A program made the translations under genes and the position numbers. A model generated the notes under the pieces. That model did no database searches. It was not told the DNA's origin and worked only from the letters and a program-made list of their open reading frames with translations. This document shows, one piece after another, positions 33,993 through 42,289 of a DNA stretch of 64,000 bases (within the stretch, counting starts at the first letter, position 1; each line of letters begins with the position of its first letter). This stretch comes from Fibrobacter sp. (GTDB lineage Bacteria; Fibrobacterota; Fibrobacteria; Fibrobacterales; Fibrobacteraceae): contig JAKSIB010000005.1 of the NCBI GenBank assembly GCA_024399065.1, positions 100,363 to 164,362 on the forward strand, written 5' to 3'.

Positions 33993-34022
33993 CAGGATGC
34001 CACTTACGGCATCCTGTTTTTT
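33993..34022 (+). terminator. Rho-independent terminator
   Basis: CAGGATGCC-ACTTAC-GGCATCCTG followed by six T; closes the protease-scaffold unit. Confidence 0.9.
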
Positions 34023-34045
34023 GATATAGTTTGTAATAGGTGAAT

Positions 34046-34053
34046 TATAAACT
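34046..34053 (+). promoter_or_regulatory. Late promoter TATAAACT
   Basis: TATAAACTATAG, 17 nt before ATG 34070. Confidence 0.75.
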
Positions 34054-34069
34054 ATAGACACGAGGAATT

Positions 34070-34618
34070 ATGAAACAGACAGATTATAACGAACAGTCAA
34101 GTTTTGCCGCACGTCGACCGGCGCACAGGAATACATATCAACCAAATTTTGTTGATCTGCCTAAGCCGACTATGCAGGGTGGTAATTTTGCGCCACGTCC
34201 ATTGCCGGTAAACCAACCGAGTCAGATGTTTGGTACCAAGGGTGGATATGTAGCATCGCAGACTGGTGTACCGGGATATGATTTCGTGTCTGAATACAAC
34301 CGAAATCTCCAGATGTACAACGATATGAACGAAAAGATCAAGCAGGGTGTGTCTGAAGCAGACGCTGACATGAATCTGGAAAAGATGAATGACTTGATCA
34401 ACCACATTAACGGTGAAGCAACTGAAGTTGATGTCGGCGCTGGCAATATTAACCAGCTGGTTACTGAAATCACCCATGTATGCAAGTGCTTGGAGGAGCC
34501 TGAAGGATGGCTTCCGCCTGCCCGTGCAAATTATGCAGATAAGCTTCGTGAACACGGAAAGAAGCTCGCTAATGCACTTGATAAATTCCGTGAAACTATC
34601 ATCAAACTAAAGGTTTAA
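34070..34618 (+). CDS. Hypothetical late protein (182 aa)
   Basis: N-terminal 70 residues are Pro/Gln/Asn-rich and probably extended; the C-terminal half is helical (NLEKMNDLINHINGEA and a final long helix). RBS GAGGA before ATG. It is the first gene of a unit that continues with the 802-aa and 1039-aa fibre proteins (one base between its stop and the next ATG), so a tail-fibre attachment or chaperone role is plausible. No homologue recognised. Confidence 0.7.
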   Translation: MKQTDYNEQSSFAARRPAHRNTYQPNFVDLPKPTMQGGNFAPRPLPVNQPSQMFGTKGGYVASQTGVPGYDFVSEYNRNLQMYNDMNEKIKQGVSEADADMNLEKMNDLINHINGEATEVDVGAGNINQLVTEITHVCKCLEEPEGWLPPARANYADKLREHGKKLANALDKFRETIIKLKV

Positions 34619-34619
34619 A

Positions 34620-37028
34620 ATGGCAATATTCAATCTGCTTGTTAAGACATTTGATCTAAAGACGCTAAGGGAAGAATACGAAGAGCAACCGGAAACCAAA
34701 TGGTTTTACGTGACTAGTATATCTTTTGACAAGCAGGTTGTCGCTAATATTAAATCACTGTATTACAATCGTAAAGATGGCCGTTTTTTGGTCAGTTACG
34801 ATATGTATGAAGACGTGTACAAGTTGGAAGTTAGCCCAATTGTTCTTGATGATGATATTAGTGAATACAGTGTGCCTATTTTTTATGAATACGAAGATGT
34901 TGATGGCGGTTTACACAATGTAATTGAAGAAAATACGGTTAGGTCGTTTGTAAATACTGATGACCAACCGATGATCAAGTACATCGAAAATATTGCATCG
35001 AAGATCGGGGAAAGTGTTGTTGTTACGATCCATGGTGAAAACTTTACTGAAGGATTGCATATTTTCCTACGGTCTGACTCGGCGTGCTATCAGATTGACC
35101 CTGATGAAGTGTTGTGGGATTTTGAACAGAATACGGCTACATTTGTCGTAGCGCCGGGTATGCTGGATGTAGATGATGCTGGGAACGAATCATGCGGCCT
35201 ATACTCGATTACGCTTGGGTATGGCGACTGTGATGTCCCGGGTGATTTTAAAAATGATCCGAGTACAAATAACCTGAGTATTATCCGTTACAAGTTTGAC
35301 GACAGTAACGACGCCGCCGGGCAGAATTCTACCCTAGTATTGAGCGTTGAAAATCGATGCTATACTAAGAGTGATATGTCGCTGATTTATGATAACACTG
35401 ACTTATCGGGTAATCCTGTCGCTAATGCCGCATCAGGGGCATTTGGTGATACGATATACGTTAGAATTCAGCCGGGACAGGATTGCCGTAAGATTAAGTA
35501 TTATCGTGTAAAGGTCAAGTATAATAAGAACCTGAAAAGCAAGTATGGCGAAATCACTTTGAACGGGATTAGTCTACAGCAGGGCGATATTGTCTGGTTG
35601 GCAAACCAATTTAACACCGAAGAAAATGGCCTGTGGGTTGTTACCAAATCGGCGTGGGTCGGCCTGAATACTGAGTCTGATGATCCGGAGGAAGTATGTA
35701 CGTTTGCGCAGGAACCGTTACCGGTTGATTGGACGACGTTTATCGATCTGGGAGCCCGTGTAAAATATAAGGTAGATTACAGCTGCAGTGATGATGTTCC
35801 GGTAAAATATGGGCCACAGACAGCATGTTCTTATAATTTGGTACCGGGCGATGTGGTTGCATTGTCTAACCAGATATCTAGTCCGAATGGTGTATGGCTC
35901 GTGCAGTGTGCTGAGTGGGCTTATTTGGGTCCATATGATGCGATAAATGGCACGGTGATCGATGTAAGTAATTCTATCGTTATCCAGAATGACATTGATT
36001 TTTGCAAGTGCGGCGGCATATTCCACATTGACTATTACTATCTGAATCCAAGTTGTTATTTGACACATCTGCGTCGTACGGTGAAGGTAATGTGTGCGGG
36101 CGCTTCGATCGCACCTAACACTGATAATCAGTTCATCATCACTGAATATGTTATACGAACAGGTGAGGAAGACTCGCTCGTTGGCGATAATGGCCGTACG
36201 CCGGGTGATCCAGTCAAGGAAGATTGTATTAAGCGTACAGAGGACTTTGATTCCGATAATGCGTTAGCGGTTATCGAGACCCGTCCAGACGATTATGATT
36301 TCCAGATCATACGTGCGCCGGATTGTTCTAAGTGGTGCGATATGCCGAGATATTACAATCTCAGAATGCCGAATGATTATAGGACTAGTTCTGATACAAA
36401 TGGTTTCACTATCCTGTTCTGGCAATTTGGTCTTGGCGGGTGGCATTTATATGCTTATGTTGGCGCCGGAAATCAGTTGTCAGGTATGAAGTATTATGTG
36501 TATCATCTTCATACGCAGGGCCATGCAGTAGAACATATGATTGATGTGAATGATGGGTATTGGTTTACTGAGACGGAAACCGGTGTAATTGCCGATGGGT
36601 TTGGTCTAGTTGATGATACTTGGGAATTCCCGATTGTTGATGATGCTGGGAATATAGTTGATACTACCCACATTTTGTCGGATAACTATTTGTATATGTC
36701 TTGGTCGATTAAGTGTACGACTACGCTGTTGGCTCATCGTACGTACGAAGAGGAAATGGACCCTATTCCTATGCGCAAGACTTGTGCTGATATGGAAGAT
36801 GCCGGAAAGTTTGAATTGGCTAAGGAATATATGATTGGCATGGAACATGTATATGGATTCAGCTATTATAAGAGTGTGATGTCTAAATCGCAGTTCTGTG
36901 ATATTTACAATAGTTATGCACCGGGCTGTATCTATGCCAATGTCGTTGAGGTTCTTGGAACTGATGATGACGAACCATTCTATGAGAGTATTGATGACGA
37001 AGGTAATGAAAGTTACATTCGTAAATAA
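34620..37028 (+). CDS. Tail-fibre/appendage-type structural protein (802 aa)
   Basis: Beta-rich and acidic. It contains two related copies of a segment typical of phage tail proteins, pattern GD-x-V-x-L-x-NQ...NG-x-W-x-V: GDIVWLANQFNTEENGLWVV near residue 325 and GDVVALSNQISSPNGVWLV near residue 415. An Ig-like stretch (VVVTIHGENFTEGLHIFL) lies near residue 137. The position between the 182-aa gene and the long repeat fibre, all in one late unit, supports a role in the host-recognition apparatus. Receptor unknown. Confidence 0.7.
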   Translation: MAIFNLLVKTFDLKTLREEYEEQPETKWFYVTSISFDKQVVANIKSLYYNRKDGRFLVSYDMYEDVYKLEVSPIVLDDDISEYSVPIFYEYEDVDGGLHNVIEENTVRSFVNTDDQPMIKYIENIASKIGESVVVTIHGENFTEGLHIFLRSDSACYQIDPDEVLWDFEQNTATFVVAPGMLDVDDAGNESCGLYSITLGYGDCDVPGDFKNDPSTNNLSIIRYKFDDSNDAAGQNSTLVLSVENRCYTKSDMSLIYDNTDLSGNPVANAASGAFGDTIYVRIQPGQDCRKIKYYRVKVKYNKNLKSKYGEITLNGISLQQGDIVWLANQFNTEENGLWVVTKSAWVGLNTESDDPEEVCTFAQEPLPVDWTTFIDLGARVKYKVDYSCSDDVPVKYGPQTACSYNLVPGDVVALSNQISSPNGVWLVQCAEWAYLGPYDAINGTVIDVSNSIVIQNDIDFCKCGGIFHIDYYYLNPSCYLTHLRRTVKVMCAGASIAPNTDNQFIITEYVIRTGEEDSLVGDNGRTPGDPVKEDCIKRTEDFDSDNALAVIETRPDDYDFQIIRAPDCSKWCDMPRYYNLRMPNDYRTSSDTNGFTILFWQFGLGGWHLYAYVGAGNQLSGMKYYVYHLHTQGHAVEHMIDVNDGYWFTETETGVIADGFGLVDDTWEFPIVDDAGNIVDTTHILSDNYLYMSWSIKCTTTLLAHRTYEEEMDPIPMRKTCADMEDAGKFELAKEYMIGMEHVYGFSYYKSVMSKSQFCDIYNSYAPGCIYANVVEVLGTDDDEPFYESIDDEGNESYIRK

Positions 37029-37040
37029 TTGGAGGATTTA

Positions 37041-40000
37041 ATGGCCGACTTGAAAATTACACAGATTTATTCGCTGAAGTCAGGCGCAGCAGATCAGGAA
37101 TTGGGCCCGGAATTGGATTGGATGCCGGTGACCCGACAGAATAGCGAACAGTCCGATGCACGCACGACACTGCGTATGCCATATCCTCGTGGTGATGGCG
37201 ATGCTGAAATAGAATGCAGTGTATGCCATGGTACCGGTGTTGTGTCTAAGCTTGTTGAAGTCGATGACCATATGGAACGCACCGATGTCGAGTGTGACGC
37301 TTGCGCCGGGACAGGAATTGAACCGTCTGGGGCTGTTCATGTGGATGGCAATGGTGTGGTTACCGTTCATACTGACGGCCGAAGTATCACTGTTGATTCC
37401 GGTAAGCTCACTGCACATGGAACATATGAAGCTGGCGATGGAATTGATATCGACGGCGAAGTTATTTCTGCCAAGATTGATAATGCTACTATTAAGCTTG
37501 ATGAAAACGGAAATATGGCCGTTGGTATTTCAGCTGGCGATGGTATTTCCATTGATGATGGCGAAATATCAGTTGTTGCTGGTGGTGGCTTGAAGGTTGA
37601 TAACAAGAATCGCCTTGTTCTTGACGCCGATGGTAAAACGCTTGTTGTTGGGCCGGATGGGTCTGTATCCGCCAAGATTGATCTTGTTGGTGGGGATGGA
37701 ATCCGTGTCATAGACAACCAAATCAGTTTACGAACTGATAGTGCCGGCGGCCTGAGTGTAAATGATGACGGTACCTTGAAAGTAAGCGTTGATGACGCTA
37801 CTGTCAAGATTAATTCCAATAATGAACTGTATGTAAATTCGACAGTGAATGCTGGTGACGGTCTTGAAGCTGAAGGACAAGTTGTCAAGGCGAAAGCTGG
37901 CGCTGGTGTTACTGTTGATTCTGATGGAATCAATGTCAACGTCGATGGGGAAACCATTGAATTGGACCAGACTGGCAATCTTCATGTAACAAAGGAACCA
38001 GTTGCAGGCGACGCCATTGACGTAAAGTCGAATGTAGTCTCGGTTAAGCCGGGCGCCGGATTGAAGATCGATGGTAAAACTGATACGGATACTGGTACGG
38101 TTGCCGTGGACGTTGATGATGTGACGTTGAGCGTCAGTGGTACTGGAAAGCTACGCTCGAATGTTAAGGGTGGTGATGGCCTCTCTGTAAAGATGGATGA
38201 TAATACCGTGTCAGTGAAATTGGCTGAAAACGGTGGTATTGGTCTAGATGAATCAAAATCGCTTGAAGTGAAAGTAGATGATTCTACGATTAAGATTGAT
38301 CCTGATACGGGAGCGCTCTATGCAAATGCGCCTAGTGGTAGTGCGGGCGACGGATTGGCTGTCGAAGATGGCAAATATCATGTTGTTGCTGGACAGGCTA
38401 TTTCCGTTGATGCTGATGGTGTCCATGTTGCTGTTGACGATGACACTGTTAAGATTGTTGATGGTAAGCTGCATGCAAGCCCCAGTTCTAGGTTGACTGC
38501 AGGGGACGGTATTAGTATTGAAGATGACACGGTTAGCGTCAAGGCTGGATTTGGTCTTGATATCGGACTGAGCGGGGTTATTGCTAAAACTGATAATACT
38601 ACTGTTGGCGTTATTGATGACAAGATCACTGGTTTGTATACAGGCGGTGACGGTATTTCAGTAGAAGGTGCTAATATTTCAATCGACACCGGTGATGGAC
38701 TGGCCATTTCTGACTCTGGGTCGGTGATGGCTAATGTCGATAATAAAACAATCGCTATCAAAAATGGTAAGCTAAGCGCAAAGCGTCAGGTTGAAGCTGG
38801 AACTGGGTTAACGCTCGGTAATGATAACATTGTCAAGTTTAACGTCGGCAACGGATTGCATGTTGATCAACAGAATAACGTCAATGTTGGTGCCGATGGT
38901 GTCACTATTGTGGCGAATGGCGGCGTGCTTAGAGGCAATTACGAAGGTGAAAACGGTATTACCGTTGATGAAAATAAGATCGGCATTGACGTTGGCACGG
39001 CATTGGGTGTATCCGATGGTAAGCTGAATGTATCGATCGATGATGTCACACTTAAAGTGGTTGATGGAAAGTTGACTGCATTCATTGCTGTTGAATCTGG
39101 TGACGGTATATTAGTTGATGGTAATGTGTTGTCTATTAATACTGGTTCTGGCTTGCGAATTAATGGTACCAGTGGTGCAGTTGAATTGGCCATTGATCCG
39201 AACACCATGAAGCTGGAAGGTGGTGTACTTACCTGTACAGTCACATATTGCAATGGCGCCGGATTGAGTTTGAATGACAACGAATTTTCTATTAATGTTG
39301 GCGATGGCCTTATTGTCAATAACGACAATGCCGTTGTAGCTAATGTTGACTCGACTACTATTGTTGTGAAGAATGGCAAGCTAGTTGCTGTTCAGCAGTT
39401 GAAACAGGGTGATGGTATTGAGATTAATCCGAATACGAACGTCATTTCAATTCATCTTGCCCCGAATTCGGCGTTGCGCAGCACCAAGGATGGATTGTCC
39501 GTTAGTGTTGATAATGTCACCGTTGGTGTATCTGGCAATACGCTTACTGGAAAGTACACCGGCGGCGACGGTATTGGTATTAATGGCGCCGAAATTTCTT
39601 TCAAGAATGGATCCGGATTAACGGTAAGTGAGTATGGGGTTGTATCTGTAAAAACTGATGCTCCTGATGTCACGTCTATTGATGGGTTCTGGCCATCTAA
39701 GACCGTCATGGACAAGATTAACAATACGATGAGCAAGGCTCATTATACTGCTGCAAGTCTGCTGGCTGAAATGCCCCGTACCCAGATCACTGGAACGGGT
39801 GAACGTTTCCGCTGGAATCTGATTGCAGCTGACAATGTTACTCTTGAACCGGATGCGTCTTTCAAGGTTGGATCTGACGATGTCGTGATCACTAAGTTTA
39901 AGGCTGATGTGACCTTTACTATTGAATGCCCTGAATATTTGACCAATGCCAGCGAATATGCTATCCGTGTGAACGAAAGTACCTACATGTTAGATACTAC

Positions 40001-40160
40001 AAAGTTATACAACACGTTCACATATTCTGCGTTGGTTACTAAGGACAGAACATATCCGCCATATTTCAACGTATTCTTGTATGAAATTGAACGTAGTGAA
40101 GAGGAAACTACGCTTCCAGTTATGTACTTGAGTGCAAAAATTGAAGGTATTGGCGTCTAG
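37041..40160 (+). CDS. Long repetitive tail fibre with N-terminal zinc-binding motif
   Basis: 1039 residues from ATG 37041 (RBS TTGGAGGA; the TTG at 37029 is part of it). Residues about 58-92 carry two CxxCxGxG motifs (CSVCHGTG and CDACAGTG), the DnaJ-type zinc-binding signature. From about residue 115 to 860 follow some 15 copies of a 45-55-residue beta repeat with the core A/G-GDGI-x-V...VSV-x-G-GL-x-V...D-x-TI-K...GKL, i.e. a rod-like fibre shaft. The last 170 residues are unique, beginning SIDGFWPSKTVMDKINNTM, probably the receptor-binding tip or trimerisation part. Such shafts build long tail fibres; the host ligand cannot be inferred. Confidence 0.8.
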   Translation: MADLKITQIYSLKSGAADQELGPELDWMPVTRQNSEQSDARTTLRMPYPRGDGDAEIECSVCHGTGVVSKLVEVDDHMERTDVECDACAGTGIEPSGAVHVDGNGVVTVHTDGRSITVDSGKLTAHGTYEAGDGIDIDGEVISAKIDNATIKLDENGNMAVGISAGDGISIDDGEISVVAGGGLKVDNKNRLVLDADGKTLVVGPDGSVSAKIDLVGGDGIRVIDNQISLRTDSAGGLSVNDDGTLKVSVDDATVKINSNNELYVNSTVNAGDGLEAEGQVVKAKAGAGVTVDSDGINVNVDGETIELDQTGNLHVTKEPVAGDAIDVKSNVVSVKPGAGLKIDGKTDTDTGTVAVDVDDVTLSVSGTGKLRSNVKGGDGLSVKMDDNTVSVKLAENGGIGLDESKSLEVKVDDSTIKIDPDTGALYANAPSGSAGDGLAVEDGKYHVVAGQAISVDADGVHVAVDDDTVKIVDGKLHASPSSRLTAGDGISIEDDTVSVKAGFGLDIGLSGVIAKTDNTTVGVIDDKITGLYTGGDGISVEGANISIDTGDGLAISDSGSVMANVDNKTIAIKNGKLSAKRQVEAGTGLTLGNDNIVKFNVGNGLHVDQQNNVNVGADGVTIVANGGVLRGNYEGENGITVDENKIGIDVGTALGVSDGKLNVSIDDVTLKVVDGKLTAFIAVESGDGILVDGNVLSINTGSGLRINGTSGAVELAIDPNTMKLEGGVLTCTVTYCNGAGLSLNDNEFSINVGDGLIVNNDNAVVANVDSTTIVVKNGKLVAVQQLKQGDGIEINPNTNVISIHLAPNSALRSTKDGLSVSVDNVTVGVSGNTLTGKYTGGDGIGINGAEISFKNGSGLTVSEYGVVSVKTDAPDVTSIDGFWPSKTVMDKINNTMSKAHYTAASLLAEMPRTQITGTGERFRWNLIAADNVTLEPDASFKVGSDDVVITKFKADVTFTIECPEYLTNASEYAIRVNESTYMLDTTKLYNTFTYSALVTKDRTYPPYFNVFLYEIERSEEETTLPVMYLSAKIEGIGV

Positions 40161-40185
40161 GTTCGCCATGATGCTGTAAAAATGG

Positions 40186-40224
40186 ACGCCGGGATGGTAG
40201 TGATAATAATACTGCCGCCGGCGT
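40186..40224 (+). terminator. Rho-independent terminator
   Basis: ACGCCGG...CCGGCGT with an inner GGTAGT/ACTGCC stem; followed by TTGTTGTTT. Confidence 0.65.
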
Positions 40225-40241
40225 TTGTTGTTTGCATAAAG

Positions 40242-40254
40242 TATGAACTAATTT
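40242..40254 (+). promoter_or_regulatory. Variant late motif TATGAACTAATTT
   Basis: The copy closest to TATAAACT (one difference in the octamer), 29 nt before ATG 40283 of the sigma-factor gene, just after a terminator. No standard octamer is present for this gene. Confidence 0.5.
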
Positions 40255-40282
40255 AACATGTAAATTCAACGTGGATGTTTTT

Positions 40283-40915
40283 ATGACAGTTAACGTAAAT
40301 GGCAACAAGCAAAAACAGGCGGGTCCCGCTGTATTTGATTCGAACGGTCATCAGACCGTCGCATCGATGAAGTATGACCGAATTGATCCTGAGTATCTGA
40401 CGTCATTGATTATGGAACATAAGGATAACGTGGCTAAGCACGGTAAGGGATATCCTGTTAGTAATGAACTTGCTACTGCGATCCAGATTGTTATCAAGAA
40501 GACCGCCGGCATGCCTTCATGGCGTAAATACACCGATGACTGGAAAGAGGAAATGTATGCCCGTGCACAGTACCTGACTCTGAAGTATGTGCATAATTTT
40601 GACCCGGTTAAGCTTGCAAAGATTTCAAAGAATAATGACCCGTATTATTATTTGGGTATGATTGTGACTAGAGCATTTACTCAGGAGTTGAATACACTGA
40701 AAAAGCGAAGCCAGTATATTCAGTTCACGTCGCTCAATGAAAATATCCTGCATACTTGTCTAAGTATTGACGAATATGCCGGCGTTGTGTGTCGTGAAAA
40801 CGAACGTAAGAAGGCGGAGACTAGTGCTGATGTTGCATTGGAACACAATACCATTGATTCGGCTATTGAAACGCTTGATGCAATTGATGCCGCCGATACA
40901 GAAAATTTGAAGTAA
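40283..40915 (+). CDS. 55: Late transcription sigma factor (gp55-like)
   Basis: 210 residues from ATG 40283 (GTG 40271 is an in-frame alternative). Residues 65-135 match the T4 gp55 sigma region 2 layout: a W-x-K-Y-T-D-D-W-K-E-E-M block, the helix to VHNFDP, then NDPYYYLGMIVTRAF and LKKRSQYIQF; T4 gp55 has the same order with YTQSWKQEM, LHNFDE, NPHAYITQACFNAF and a KYSYF end. gp55 replaces the host sigma factor for late promoters of the TATAAATA kind, working with the sliding clamp and gp33. The many TATAAACT octamers in this window are the expected binding sites. The C-terminus is acidic and unrelated. Confidence 0.82.
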   Translation: MTVNVNGNKQKQAGPAVFDSNGHQTVASMKYDRIDPEYLTSLIMEHKDNVAKHGKGYPVSNELATAIQIVIKKTAGMPSWRKYTDDWKEEMYARAQYLTLKYVHNFDPVKLAKISKNNDPYYYLGMIVTRAFTQELNTLKKRSQYIQFTSLNENILHTCLSIDEYAGVVCRENERKKAETSADVALEHNTIDSAIETLDAIDAADTENLK

Positions 40916-40940
40916 TTTACGAACTGACCTCCATAGCGGA

Positions 40941-40971
40941 CTCCCGGTTGCTTTATGCAACTGGGGGTTTT
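40941..40971 (+). terminator. Rho-independent terminator
   Basis: CTCCCGGTTGC-TTTAT-GCAACTGGGGG followed by TTTTC. Confidence 0.8.
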
Positions 40972-41002
40972 CATTTTTGAATGCATTAATGTTTAAAAAA
41001 GA

Positions 41003-41010
41003 TATAAACT
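41003..41010 (+). promoter_or_regulatory. Late promoter TATAAACT
   Basis: Exact octamer, 29 nt before ATG 41040. Confidence 0.75.
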
Positions 41011-41039
41011 TACATTAAAAGATTTTATAGGATGTTATC

Positions 41040-41531
41040 ATGGCTGATACAACACTCGGATATGGAACCACTGGTATGTGCGCTATGAATGGCGGCGGTA
41101 ATTTTGACACCCATCCTGACTGGAAGCATGACATATTCCTTCAGGTTCAGAGTCTGGTCCCGGGCGTCGGTGATATTAAGAGCGGTAAGGCCGATTCCTT
41201 CGTGAAGCGTGCGTATACCCAGAATTGGTGGCATACGGAGGATCGTCTTGCTGAAGAACAGGACAAATTTAGGGAAAATGACCCGTTCAACAACACTCCG
41301 GGCCGAGGATATCGCAATTATCGCCGTATGGAATATGATATCGTGACTAATCCAAATGGTAAGGGTGCTGAAAATGACCGTAACGAAGCAAATGAACGTA
41401 AGGTTCTTAATAAGGACGAAGTGATTTCGATGATGAAGAATCATATGTATGCACTATGCACAACGGCATCGGCAACTAGCAATACTCCGATTACTCAGAA
41501 TGATTACAAGGATCAGATTAAATTGCGATAA
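41040..41531 (+). CDS. Hypothetical late protein (163 aa)
   Basis: Gly-rich N-terminus (LGYGTTGMCAMNGGGNF), then charged helical parts; no motif recognised. Single-gene late unit between its own promoter and a strong terminator at 41555-41581, so probably a virion protein. Function unknown. Confidence 0.7.
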   Translation: MADTTLGYGTTGMCAMNGGGNFDTHPDWKHDIFLQVQSLVPGVGDIKSGKADSFVKRAYTQNWWHTEDRLAEEQDKFRENDPFNNTPGRGYRNYRRMEYDIVTNPNGKGAENDRNEANERKVLNKDEVISMMKNHMYALCTTASATSNTPITQNDYKDQIKLR

Positions 41532-41554
41532 TTTGAATTTTGCTTCGAAAATAA

Positions 41555-41581
41555 AAAGTGCCGATTTGTCGGCACTTTTTT
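41555..41581 (+). terminator. Rho-independent terminator
   Basis: AAAGTGCCGA-TTTG-TCGGCACTTTTTT. Confidence 0.9.
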
Positions 41582-41641
41582 AACATTGGCACGTAATTTG
41601 CTATATTTTTGTGTACGTAATTAAACAATGGAGAAATATAT

Positions 41642-42064
41642 ATGTACAATAATGTTATTTTTGGTAAGGATTTCGCAAAGCTGGGTTTGGAATCGTTTGA
41701 TAACGCACTTGATTCTATTTGTGACGCTTTGGGTGTCAAGACAGGATCGGTGGCCGAAAAGCCTGTGTATACTGCGCAGTATGATTCATGGACTGATGCT
41801 TCCGGTAATATAGTCTATCAGCTGTGTATGCCGGGCTGCCCAAAGGATATGGTTGATGTGACTGTTGATGAAAAGTCGAACGTTATCAATGTTTCTGGTA
41901 AGCGTATGGTTAATGGCAAGGAACATCCTTATCAGTATACCCTTGCGACGATTTACCCGGTTGCCGGTGCATTCTGCGAATCGTATCTGGATGGTGTGCT
42001 TACTCTTGTGGTTAAGAAGCCGGAAGAACAGCAGCCTAAGATTATCAAGCTCACTGTAAAGTAG
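41642..42064 (+). CDS. Small heat-shock protein (Hsp20/alpha-crystallin-like)
   Basis: 140 residues. The alpha-crystallin-type beta sandwich is visible from residue 45: VYQLCMPGCPKDMVDVTVD, INVSGKR, then the closing AFCESYLDGVLTLVVKK and the C-terminal PKIIKL anchor (I-x-L/I-type motif). sHsps hold unfolding proteins; they occur in several T4-like phages. RBS GGAG is 7 nt before ATG. No TATAAACT precedes it; the AT-rich TGCTATATTTTTG region may be a non-late promoter, so the protein may be made earlier than its neighbours. Terminators on both sides isolate it. Confidence 0.8.
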   Translation: MYNNVIFGKDFAKLGLESFDNALDSICDALGVKTGSVAEKPVYTAQYDSWTDASGNIVYQLCMPGCPKDMVDVTVDEKSNVINVSGKRMVNGKEHPYQYTLATIYPVAGAFCESYLDGVLTLVVKKPEEQQPKIIKLTVK

Positions 42065-42084
42065 TCTGCAATGAATACAAAAAT

Positions 42085-42110
42085 GCCCGGGTGATCCCGG
42101 GCTTTTTTTT
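42085..42110 (+). terminator. Rho-independent terminator
   Basis: GCCCGGG-TGAT-CCCGGGC followed by eight T. Between it and the LRR gene lies about 180 bp with a second hairpin (TCACGGGTC-TTTT-GACCGTGA, 42133-42153) and no late octamer. Confidence 0.92.
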
Positions 42111-42289
42111 ATAATAAGTGTGGCAAGAAAACTCACGGGTCTTTTGACCGTGATATGAGTTGCTGGTGGCAAACAATATAATTTAATTGTATATTTAGTG
42201 GCGTATATCGTATGGGTAGATAATTTGGCATGGATAATGTCATTGAAGAAATGGTTCACAAGAATTGAATGACTGGGTATGAGGCTGCT

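Noticed and set aside
41586..41610. Sigma70 or Bacteroides-type promoter for the Hsp20 gene
   Set aside because: TTGGCA, TGCTATATT and TATTTTTG are present, but none of the spacings fits either consensus.
42230..42268. 12-codon ORF MDNVIEEMVHKN just before the LRR gene
   Set aside because: Possible leader peptide overlapping the upstream ATG 42269, but no RBS and no attenuator structure coupled to it.
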